Part shown: positions 12,201 through 23,800 of the stretch, piece by piece
Numbering within the stretch: position 1 is the stretch's first letter
Layout: the number at the start of each line of letters is the position of its first letter
From: Urophycis tenuis
Taxonomy: Eukaryota > Chordata > Actinopteri > Gadiformes > Phycidae
NCBI GenBank assembly: GCA_036785325.1
Contig: JAXIVH010000007.1
Coordinates: forward strand, 501,035 to 565,034
Direction: 5' to 3'
Length of the DNA: 64,000 nucleotides
The notes under the pieces: model-generated
What the model saw: only the letters and a program-made list of their open reading frames with translations
Told to the model about the DNA's origin: nothing
Database searches by the model: none
Position numbers and translations under genes: made by a program

Positions 12201-14765
12201 CTGCATTATGTTGGAGGTAATTGTTGAATGGAAAAATACCGGCTTTGTTTAACCAACTGGCTTCAGTCAATAATTCTGCTGTAAATACTCAGAATTGGAT
12301 ACAAAGACACAAGTGCTTTCGTCTGAGTTTAAAGAGATGGGATGACTGCAAATGTATTTGGTGCAATTTGTGTACACACATTTTGAACCAATTGGTGAGA
12401 GCAAAAAAAAAAAAAAAGCAGACCGAGAATTGAAAATCGAGCAATTTGGGGAGCGATTTGCAGAAGAGGCACATCGGTGCAAACATTTGTGCCGCCTATT
12501 TCCCCAACACCAACAAGAACAGAGAGGTCGGCTTATCTTGGTTTACAACTTGCAGCGTGCTTCCTGGTAAACAAATTGTTTTCATGTCGGCAGGCCACAC
12601 ATGTGTGTGTAGTATGCACATCACATCTCCAATGGAACAAGACATTGTAGCTCATGCCATTAGAACAAAAAACAGTATGTAGTAAAAATAATGGGAAGGA
12701 AAGCGTATTGCCGTCTTGCAGTTTAGCAAGTCGCTCTGCAGGGGTCCTTGTACCGCATTGTTATTCTTGTCTGTTCGTATTGAGCTTGACACGGTGTCTG
12801 ATTTATCGCTTTATCGGGCTCCTCCATCACAACAGTGCACCTTCTAAGTCCCTCACTCGCCCCAAAATTAAGGTGTTTGCTCGCACAGATCTGCTTGGTT
12901 AATGGAGCAGGTGCGGCTGCTCTGGACAGAGCGATTCTGCATGTCGCTCCATCGACACTGTTGTAATCCTGCATCTGGCGTTGCAGCAGCTGTCCATGCT
13001 GCCCCTGATGGAGCCCCTGATCGGAGTCAACCTGGCCCACTTCGCCCCCTACGGCAGCAGCCAGCTGAACGGGGAGAGCCTGCTCTCGGGGGCCTTCGGC
13101 AGCGCCCAGCTGGACGGCGTCTCCGACTACTACTCCCAGCTGGCCTACAAGGTAAGACGGGCCTCCGTCCCCCACAGTGGTGGAAGGGGACTGGCTCAGC
13201 TGAGACGGCGTCAGGTCAAAGTTCAGCGGGGGACGGAGTGGCGGGAGGGGGGGTTCAGCTGAGAGCATTGACCTTGGCATGTGAGCTGCGCTCGTTTTTA
13301 AGTCTGTGGCTGAACCAGTAAGTGGAGGCAACAATTTGATTGGCAAAGTCTGCGTGAAAGGGAAAACGTTGGCGAGAACAGCCAGACTATTCTGGTGCTG
13401 CTGCTCAGTAATTCATAGTGCTGCTGATTTATTCTTTTGCCCTGTGATGCGAGGTGCTTATTTGTACGTCCAGTGTGTTTGCTTAATTAAAGAAACAGCA
13501 ATATATAGTTGACGTTGTGACGTTGTTGACGTTCCATTATTATCAATATGATATCTATAGAAGAGAGAGGTTGACATGGTGTTATTATTAATATATTTAT
13601 AGCAGAGACAGGTTGACATGGTGTTATTATTAATATATCTATAGCAGAGACAGGTTGACATGGTGTTATTATCAATATGATATCTATAGCAGAGACGTGT
13701 TGATATCATGTTATAATCAATATGATATCCATAGCAGAGACACGTTGATATCATGTTATAATCAATATGATATCCATAGCAGAGACAGGTTGACATGGTG
13801 CTATTATCAATAATATATCCATAGCAGAGACAGGTTGACATGGTGTTATTATCAATGTGATATCCATAGCAGAGCAACCTGAGCAACCCGCCCACCCCAC
13901 CTGCGTCCCTACCTCCGACTCCGCCTCCTGTCAACCGCCAGAAGATGATCAATGGCTTCGCCACAACAGAGGAGCTGGCCAGCAAAGCTGCTGCCATGGG
14001 TATGCATTATATCTGTGATACAGACCCTCCATACCAGCCACCGCATCACAACAAACAGCTATTTCCTTCCGTCAGTGCCCAAAATAAATATGCTTTATTA
14101 GGCGATACCATTTTGTACCGCATAAGTAAAGAAGTTTTGGGTTCTTCTGGGAAAAGAAAAAAAGATTTACCTTTCTGTTCTGTTGAGTAAGCCATTTCAT
14201 GATGAAAAACCCAAAACAAAACGACAGCAGCAATAACGGGCCTGCGTCTCCCACACAGTGTCCAAAGGCCTGGTCCCGAAGCCACTCCACGTCCAGTTCA
14301 GAACCGAGGAGGACCTGCTGGCCCGCGCCATCGCCCAGGGCCCCAAGACCGTGGATGTCCCCGCCTCCCTGCCCACGCCCCCCCACAACAACCAGGAGGA
14401 GCTCAGGTAACCCGGCCCCACACAGGCGGAGCCCACCGGACATGGGAACAGGACGTCACTACCTGTATCCTCGTATCCTGCTTGCATTCACCTCAACCGA
14501 TTTAATATGGCACTGTTTGTTCATCATCGTTTCAGATGTCGGCCACGCATAACCTAATATGCTTCTCACAGTGAGACCAAAGATTAGAAAGAATGTGCAA
14601 ATGTAGGCGATTTTTAAATGTCAAAGGGCTGCGGGCCGCAGTGCTAATTGCAATTAGCGTGGTGAAAGTTCTGGGATGAAAAAGGGAAGGTGTGATGAGG
14701 GGAAGCTTAGGGAGAATCCTTCCCTTATCTACTGCCCATCCTACAAATGCACACATGGATAATGT

Positions 14766-14803
<38 letters not shown>

Positions 14804-17800
14804 CCAGGTCTTCCCAACAGCAACAGAACCCTAATGCACGGCTTAAAGTACTCCGGCGTGGCAATGTTTCGTGTCATCTTCAGCAATTCACGTTCTCAAA
14901 CCAACCAACAAGTTCCAGCCAATCAGAGGCAGAGTAGGGCGGGCCTTGCCAAGGAGTTTGTCAAGTGTAGCGTTAGCGGTTAGCAGCCAGGGAACTCGGG
15001 CGTGTAAGTTTCAACGGAAGCCAAATTTATTAGACCTGGTGAAAATACAGCCGCCCTGGAAAGACATACACAGAGTGAGTGGCGCTGGGTCTGGATGGAG
15101 GAAAGTGGTGCAGACGGGACACCTTTTGGTACATGGTGCCGCAAACTGCGGGAGCCGGGTGCTTGTTTTTGCACGCCGTGTTGAAAGAAACTTCTCTACG
15201 GCAGCAGTGGGAAGAAAGTACTCGTCATGCTTTTGATCCCCGTCACAAAACTTCGGTCCGCGCAGTCTCTCTGACAACTACCTTACCCGGAGTGACGGCT
15301 GCTACAGGTGCCGCTGTGTCTTCAATGTCCGACCGTGTCTGTGAGCAAGAGTGTGCGTTCCTAACCGAACATGATTTGTCATTCACAATGGCTCAGCCAC
15401 TCGTCGACCTGTGCAAGAAGCTATCTGAAGACAAAAATGTTTTAATAAAGCTGTCCATTTCTAATCAACACGCCAGCTATTTGAACACTTATGGCTTTTC
15501 CCCAGCAGTTAGACAACGCCTAACTGAAAAGCTTTAAAAAAAAAAAAGCTAAATTTTCCATGAAAATTGATGAAGCTACTATTCTCAACATGGACAAAAT
15601 CGTCAACGTCCTTGTTTGTTTTTTTGATGTTGATGTGGCAAAAGTAACAACACAACACATCGCAAACAAACTAGTGCACCAGGCCAGGAATATGACTGGA
15701 CCACCCAAAGCTTCCACAGAACCACCAAAAGCCTCCACTGCCTCCACAGAACCACCCAAAGCCTCCACTACCTTCACTGAACCACCCAAAGCCTCCACTA
15801 CCTTCACTGAACCACCCAAAGCCTCCTTTAGCTTCACTGGACCACCCAAAGCCTCCACTAGCTTCACTGGACCACCTAAAGCCTCCACATAATGCCTTGA
15901 AAAAGACTGGCTTAGATAAGTTGCAGGACTTTGTTAACAACTCAAAAAGAATGAGAAAATTAGTAGATAGTGGCCATCAGTTTGTTCTTTATATTATATA
16001 TATAATATTTTATTTTGCATTAAGTTCTAGAAGGAAGCACTTAAGTTACTGTCACAAATAGTTACTGTCACTGTCACTATCACCAATTGTGTTAAAATTG
16101 TTTAAATAAATTGAGACATTGAGACATGAAACTGCTATTCTGTATCCACTCTCCCAATGTAAATCTCAAATTGTGGCATGTCGTCCCCCCCCCCCCCCCA
16201 AAAAAAAAAAAACATTTCAGGCACAGGATTTTTTCCCACTTTAAGCCCTGCTAATGGCGGCGTCTCGCGCCCCCTTCTTGTCGTCCACAGCAACAGGGGA
16301 CAGGAGCCCGGCAAGGACAGAGACACGCCGGACAGCTTTGTGCCGTCGTCGTCGCCAGAGAGCGTGGCGGGCGCAGAGATCAGCCGCTACCCAGACCTGA
16401 CCCGCATCAAGGAGGAGCCCCGCTCGCCCTGCCTGTCCCCCGTCCTGTCCATGCTCCCCCCGCCCCACGGGAAAGGTACGCCGCGACGGATGGATGGGGA
16501 TGAGGTCTGGGGTAGAGGGTGTAGGGCCGGGGGTAGAGGGCGTAGGACCGCGGCCGGGAGTAGAGGGCGTAGGACCATGGCCAGGAGTAGAGGGCGTAGG
16601 ACCGTGGCCAGGAGTAGAGGGCGTAGGACCATGGCCAGGAGTAGAGGGCGTAGGACCGTGGCCAGGAGTAGAGGGCGTAGGACCATGGCCAGGAGTAGAG
16701 GGCGTAGGACCGCGGCCGGGGGTAGAGGGCGTAGGACCGCGGCCGGGGGTAGAGGGCGTAGGACCGCGGCCGGAGGTAGAGGGCGTAGGACCGCGGCCGG
16801 AGGTAGAGGGCGTAGGACCGTGGCCGGAGGTAGAGGGCGTAGGGCCGGGGGTAGAGGGCGTAGGACCATGGCCGGGGGTAGAGGGCGTAGGACCGCGGCC
16901 GGGGGTAGAGGGCGTAGGACCGCGGCCGGGGGTAGAGGGTGTAGGACTGTGGCCGAGCATCTTGTTTGTTTTGTCAATAACGCGTCTTCATTCGGCCACA
17001 GGCACGGAGATCAAGCTGAGAGACATCAAGACGGAGCCTTCTGGAATGTTCTTTGGCGCCCCCTATGGGCCCATGGCGAATGACTCCAAACAAGGCCTGG
17101 TGTCGGTGGCCATCACTCTGAGACCGGCAGCTGCAGAGGTGAGAACCCCCCGCGGGGAAGTTAAGAGTTTTGGTTAAAATGTAGATATTTTATTTATTAT
17201 TATTATTATTATGACTTCCTCTAAAGCGGATGCGCATGACCTTTTATGCGTTGTTTGTGTGCCTGTGCCACCAGAACATCACGGGCGTTGTGGCAGCCAT
17301 CTCGGACCTGCTGTGCGTCAAGATCCCCAGCAGCTACCAGGTCAGCAGCACCCCGGGGCCCGGGCCCCTGGCCATGCTCAGCGGCCTGCGGGTGGGACCC
17401 CACGGCCTGGAGACCCGGCCTCCCCCCATGGCCTTCCAGGCCCGCGTGGACGCGCCCGGGGGCCACCAGGGGCCCCTGGGCCAGATGATGATGAGGCCCA
17501 ACGGAACCCCGCAGGGGATGATGCAGCAGAACTTGCAGCAGCGCTTCCCGCACCACGGCCCGGGTGAGATGAACACTGGAGCGTTATGTAAAATGAGCTC
17601 CTAATGGGCCGTTTTCACAGCGGTGTCATCGTAGGATAAACACAGGTGTCACTCATGGCACTAATTACGGCTCTGCTACTTGTATGTAGCGCGGCGCGGG
17701 GAGTGGAATACACTAGTGAAGATAAGTCTACTATAAGTCGACATGAACGGAGCAGACCCATAATTAGTGCTGTGAGCGACACCTCGTTGTTTTATTTTTA

Positions 17801-20800
17801 TTTTTTTTACAAGATGGCACCGCTGAGAAAAGGGTCTCAAGGGAATGTGAAGTCGACTTCACATTCCCGGGGCTGAACGCCATGCTGAGCGCGTCACATC
17901 AAGAGGTCGTCGGCGGTTCTGCCTCACAAGACGGTGCCCACGGCGTGACGCGACGCCAGATTCCCCACGCTGACCGCTCCGCCAAAAGGGACAATTTCAC
18001 CCTCTGTTAGAACAGGGGCAAATTTGATTGCACTCAAAACAACACACAAAGCCGAAGACAAGAGGGGGCTGTGAAAGCGCACGCCCCTGCAAAGATACAC
18101 TGGGCCACGAGAGTGCATGCCCCCGCAAAGATATACAGGGCCACGAGAGCGCACGCCCTCAGAAAGCTACACAGGGCCGCGAGAGTGCACGCCTCTGCAA
18201 AGCTACACAGGGCCGCGAGAGTGCACGCCCCTGCAAAGACATAGAGGGCCAAGAGAGTGCACGCCCCCGCAAAGCTACACAGGGCCACGAGAGTGCACGC
18301 CTCTGCAAAGACATAGAGGGCCACGAGAGTGCACGCCCCTGCAAAGACATAGAGGGCCACGAGAGTGCACGCCCCCGCAAAGACATAGAGGGCCACAAGA
18401 GCGCACGCCCCCGCAAAGACATAGAGGGCCACGAGAGCGCATGCCCCGGCAAAGACATAGAGGGCCACGAGAGTGCATGTCCCCGCATAACATAGAGGGC
18501 CAAGAGAGCGCATGTCCCCGCAAAGCTACATAGGGCCGCGAGAGCGCACGCCCCCGCAAAGTCACAGAGGGCCAAGAGAGTGCATGTCCCCGCAAAGACA
18601 CACTGGGCCACAAGAGCGCACGCCCCCTCAAAGATACACAGGGCCACGAGAGCACACGCCCCCGCAAAGACACAGAGGGCCGCGAGAGCGCAGGCCCCCG
18701 CAAAGACACAGAGGGCCGCCAGAGCGCACGTCCCCGCAAAGACGCACAGGGCCAGGAGAGCGCACGTCCCCGCAAAGACACAGAGGGCCTCGAGACCGCA
18801 CGTCCCCGCAAAGCTACAATGGGCCGCGAGAGCGCACGCCTCCGCAAAAATACACAGGGCCGCAAGAGCGCAGGCCCCCGCAAAAATACACAGGGCCGCG
18901 AGAGCTCACGCCCCCACACGCGGGCCCATCAAGACCCCATAATTGTTCCGCCCTTTACTTGTCCCCAGATGCGATTAGCGCCCCGGCTGAGCGGTGTTTA
19001 CAGATGATCGTTTTCCTCCCACGCGTCGTTATCCCGTCTGGGGGCCCGGGGCGGCGTGGGCGGGTCGGCCGCGGACAGGCGTCCCTATTGATTGTCTCGG
19101 CTAATGAAACAGAGTAACGATCCGCGGCTCGATGGCGGCCGCGGCGTCACCTGCCCGTCGGTGTGTTGGGCCGCGGCGCCGCGGACGTGATCCGGTTATG
19201 CTAAGAAGTGCAGACGATAATGAATGCGGGCACCGAACGTGACAATGGGACTCAAAGCCGCGGGTGACATTATGTAGCGTGATGCTAGCCTGTGTTTGAT
19301 GTTGTTGGTGCCGTGCATCGCCGGCCTCTGGATGAATTCAATACTAATTATGAGGCTGTCACCGTCGGGATGCGATTACCCAAAGGAATTGCAGTCTAAT
19401 GAATCGTGTCTGTCTTTTTTTTTTTTTTTTCTTCTTTTTTTTTATGATGTATACCGTCGAGAAATAATTGTCTGTAGTCTGCTGGCCGGGTGTTTTGATT
19501 GAGCAGTGTTGAACTGAAGTGTATGTTAGCTGCCACAAACACGCCTTGGGACGTAACTGGTGTCTGTACTGTAAAAGAAAAAAAAAACATTAAGTCCTCT
19601 CTCTGGGTTATGTGCTGGCTAACATCAATGGGCTGCTGTGTTGTAGGCTCAGCTGCAGTCAGAGGAGCCGATCAGAAGATCCCCGGCAGCCCTGGATCCA
19701 AACCCCAGTGGTGTTGCCACTGCAAGGTGGTGGTTCTGGGGAGTGGAGTTCAGAAGTCCCTCAAAGATCTCCCTAACCACAAGCGGGTACTAAACCGTGT
19801 CCCTCTTGGGTCCATCGCCTCATGCCGTGTCTGTGTTGTAGATGGTGTGGATGCATGAAGCCACACTAGCTTCTCATTTGGGTAGATACAATTCAAGTGT
19901 TGAAGTGGGCTCAACGTGTTGACACCCAGCCCTTCAGGCTGAGACATCTCCACATCATCTCTACTTTTGTAGCATAAACACGGTTATTTCACATTTTACC
20001 GCATCTCCAGAGTGAAAACCTTTTGTGAATATTTCCGTTTCATCAGGAGTCTGACGGGGAGCTGAAGTCTGAGGGAAACATGGTCTTCTGCAGTCACAGC
20101 TGCTTCCTCCTCTTCTCCTCCTCATCCTCCCAGCCAAGGTCAACCCCCGAAACTAAGGTATATTCCATCCAAAAGCCTTGAGAGCTATGCTTTTATTAAG
20201 AGTGCGTGTGTATCTTTTGCCCTGCGTGCCAATGTATCAGTCTCGTATTTTAACTGTGTCAAAAGCGCATTCCATTTTTAGACCCCAGTGTTTTCCCCCT
20301 CGGTCTTTCACTGACACCGTGGCATGCGTCTCCCCCAGGAGGCGGTGGACCTCCTCCCGGACACGGAGGAGAAGGAGAGCCTGTCCAAGACCCAGCACCA
20401 GTACAGCAACAACATGTCCTCGCTGGACGTCCACTGCCTGGCCCAGCTGCAGCCCAAGCAGTCCCCGCCCTCCAGCCCTCCCCCGCCGCCCGCGCCCCTC
20501 CCCAGCCACACGCCCAAGGCCGAGGCCAAGTCGGACACCATCAAGGTGACGGTGAAGCTGAAGGCGCGGCCGCGGGCCCACCACCACGAGGGCGGCTGGC
20601 ACCAGGGCAAGCGGCAGAAGGGCCTGCGCTGGAGGAAGTGGACCCTGCAGGTGCTGGTGCCCCGGGGCTCCCAGCTGCCCGACGAGGACAAGATCGACGA
20701 GCTGCTGAAGCGGCTGGGCGCCTCGCTGCGGCCGCCCGCCGCCCTGCGCGACGCCCGCCGCTGCTGCTTCTGCCACCAGCTGGGCGACGGCGTGACGGAC

Positions 20801-23800
20801 GGCCCGGCGCGCCTCCTCAACCTGGACGCCGACGCCTGGGTGCACCTCAACTGCGCGCTGTGGTCCAGCGAGGTGTACGAGACGCAGGCGGGCGCCCTCA
20901 TCAACGTGGAGCTGGCGCTGCGCCGTGGCCAGGCGGTGCGCTGCGCCTTCTGCCAGCGCACGGGCGCCACCAGCGGCTGCCACCGCCTGCGCTGCACCAA
21001 CGTGTACCACTTCACGTGCGCGCTGCAGGCCCACTGCACCTTCTACAAGGACAAGACCATGCTGTGCCACGCCCACCGGCCGCGCGGCGCCGCCGGCGGC
21101 CACGCCGTGGAGCACGAGCTGCGCTGCTTCGCCGTCTTCCGCCGCGTGTACGTGCAGCGGGACGAGGCGCGGCAGATCGCCTCGGCGGTGCGGCGGCCCG
21201 AGCTGGGCTACACCTTCCGCGTGGGCAGCCTGGTGCTGCACGCCATGGGCCAGCTGACGCCGTCGCAGATGGCCGCCTTCCACTCGCCCACCGCCGTCTT
21301 CCCCGTGGGCTACGAGGCCTGCCGCATCTACTGGAGCATGCGCCACGGCAACCGCCGCTGCCGCTACGTGTGCTCGGTGGAGGAGCGGGAGGACCTGCCC
21401 GAGTTCACCATCCGCGTGGTGGAGCAGGGCCACGACGACCTGGTCCTGACCGACGCCAGCCCCAAAGGTACCACCACCGCCTGCCCTTTTTTCCTGTTTC
21501 TTTCCCATGGCGGATTTGGGCCCTGGTGTCTGCGTGGGGGTAGTCTATAAGGACAGCCAGCGTCTGTTTTTGTGTGTGGAGTTGTGTTAATGCTGGCTGA
21601 TGCATTGTTGCCATCTAAAATGCTGTCAGAACCAATTTAGCCCAAACACAAATCACCCCCATAGCTCTTTACTGTAAACAGATAACGACGTGCAAAATAA
21701 TGCCACAAGCTGTCGTTTTCTTACAGCGCTACATTAATCATGTGTCTTGTTTATCATGGTTAGTGAAATGCCAAATAATGGTAAAAAGGAGCTTACCTTC
21801 ACGGTTTCCTGTCAAATTGCGCGAGATCACATCCAGCAATCGTGACGTCCCCGATGGAACCCGGTCCAACGTGAAATATGAGTCCTGTAGCAGCCGATGA
21901 CAGCACAGTCACTGTGGGCTGATGTTCTCGTCTCCTCCGTCCCTCCAGGGGTGTGGGATAAGGTGCTGGGCCCGGTCGCCGAGCGCAGGACCGAGTCGGA
22001 CACCCTGAAACTCTTCCCCGTCTACCTGAAAGGAGAGGACCTGTTTGGGCTCACCATCTCCGCCGTCACCAAAATCACCGAATCGGTTTGTGCCTCAATT
22101 CACTCCCATCAGGCATGCAGGATTGTGGCCCGGTCCCATTTCGGTGGGCACTCTTGTTGAGGTCAATCTCGATGTATTGTTCTGTGTTTTCTCTCTCACC
22201 AGCTGCCGGGAGTGGAGGCCTGTGAGAGGTACTCATTTCGCTACGGCCGAAACCCTCTGATGGAGCTGCCACTCAAGTTCAACCCCGCTGGCAGCGCCCG
22301 TGCTCAGCCCAGAGCCAGCAAGCCCATCACCACCCTGGTCATCAGGTAACCGGGACCGGCCTGCGCCAGAACGCTGTGACCTGCTGCCTTAAACAGAATT
22401 CATGGTCGCCGTGATGCAATGTTTGTGAAGTGCACATGCAGGGCCGCGCACGGCCATGACATTTAAGGTAGCCATTTTGCCCTAACGTTGCTGTGGATGG
22501 GCGTGGACAGCAAATGGCACATCCAGGAGTAGTTTCACAGCTGAAGGGGCTGGGGTTGGCATTGTGATAGGTGAACGTATGCTGCAATACCCAAGGTGGG
22601 TATCCACCATTTCAAATTAAACTGGAAGCCAACTCCCTCCTGTGAGAACATGGGAACAGTGAGGGTGATGATGGTGATGATAATGTTCCTAATGTGGATT
22701 GTTGGGTTCTGTGTCTCTCTGGTTGGTTGTCACTTATCACACCCAAACTAGAGGGTGCTGTTTCCCCATGGTAATGTCAAACATTTGGTATGATGTCATG
22801 CTAATTTTGTTTAGGACACAAAATGAGCAACATGAGGAGAAATTTTCACATTTTTGGTACATTTTGGTTTCATTAAAAGCTTAAAATAATTGTTTCAACA
22901 AAAAAATAAGCTTCAAAAAGCTGAAATGTGACAGTTTTTTCAAATAAAATGTAGTTTTACTGCAACCTCATTGACCATACATTGTGCCAACCACCCCCAT
23001 ATCCCCATATATTGTTGGGGACAACAATACATGGTTGACAATGTGTCAGTGTAGTTACTAGTTAAGTGATGCAGGAATGACATGTAAAGATGTGTTAATG
23101 ACCAGCAATTCACGCCAGAGTAAAACGTGTGACAACCAACCCGGTCTTCCTCTATATATGGATAACTTCTCCTCCTCCTGCTTTCCTTTAGGCCACAGCC
23201 CCAGGTAGTGCCCAACAGCAGCGCCCGGTCCAACCAGAACGTGGCCCAGGGGGAAGGTGGCGCCCCCCACAGCAAGCCTCCGGTAGTGCACCCCCGCTCC
23301 TCCCAGTACCGCTGGATGAAGAACGAGTGGCGGGCCAACGTCTACCTGGGCCGCTCCCGCATCCAGGTGAGGGGCTTCGGGACCGTAGACTACACATTCC
23401 TCCCAGTGCGCTGTCTGCCTTCCCTGTAGACTCTACAGCGTAGAGCGTGTGAGATGCTCACCACCAGGCCTGTGCTCCACAGGGCCTGGGGCTCTTCGCT
23501 GCCAGGGACATCGAGAAGCAGACGATGATGATCGAGTACAACGGGACCGTCCTCCGCAACGAGGTGGCCATCAGCAAGGAGAAGATCTACCGCTCTCAGG
23601 TACGCTCCCCTGGAGGCAACACGCTGGTCCTCTCTCCTCTGGTCCTCTACTCTGGTCCTCTCTCCTCTGGTCCTCTACTCTGGTCCTCCTCTGGTCCTCT
23701 CTCCTCTGGTCCTCTACTCTGGTCCTCCTCTGGTCCTCTCTCCTCTGGTCCTCTACTCTGGTCCTCTCCTCTGGTCCTCTCTCCTCTGGTCCTCTACTCT

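Larger units (their letters stand above)
21468..23191 (+). other. kmt2c introns around exons w24-w25
   Basis: The introns 21468-21948 and 22346-23191 hold unique sequence. I recognise no repeat, RNA gene or mobile element beyond low-complexity A/T stretches near 22860-22950. Confidence 0.55.

Noticed and set aside
16178..17177. Long open frames (up to 301 codons) on both strands
   Set aside because: Created by the 27-bp minisatellite, whose unit is a multiple of three.
18062..18915. CRISPR-like array
   Set aside because: Units are contiguous with no unique spacers, in a eukaryotic intron; it is a minisatellite.
20237..21508. 423-codon open frame on the minus strand
   Set aside because: It is opposite the GC-saturated ePHD/FYRN exon of kmt2c. 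Stop codons are rare on both strands there, and the + frame carries all the conserved domains.
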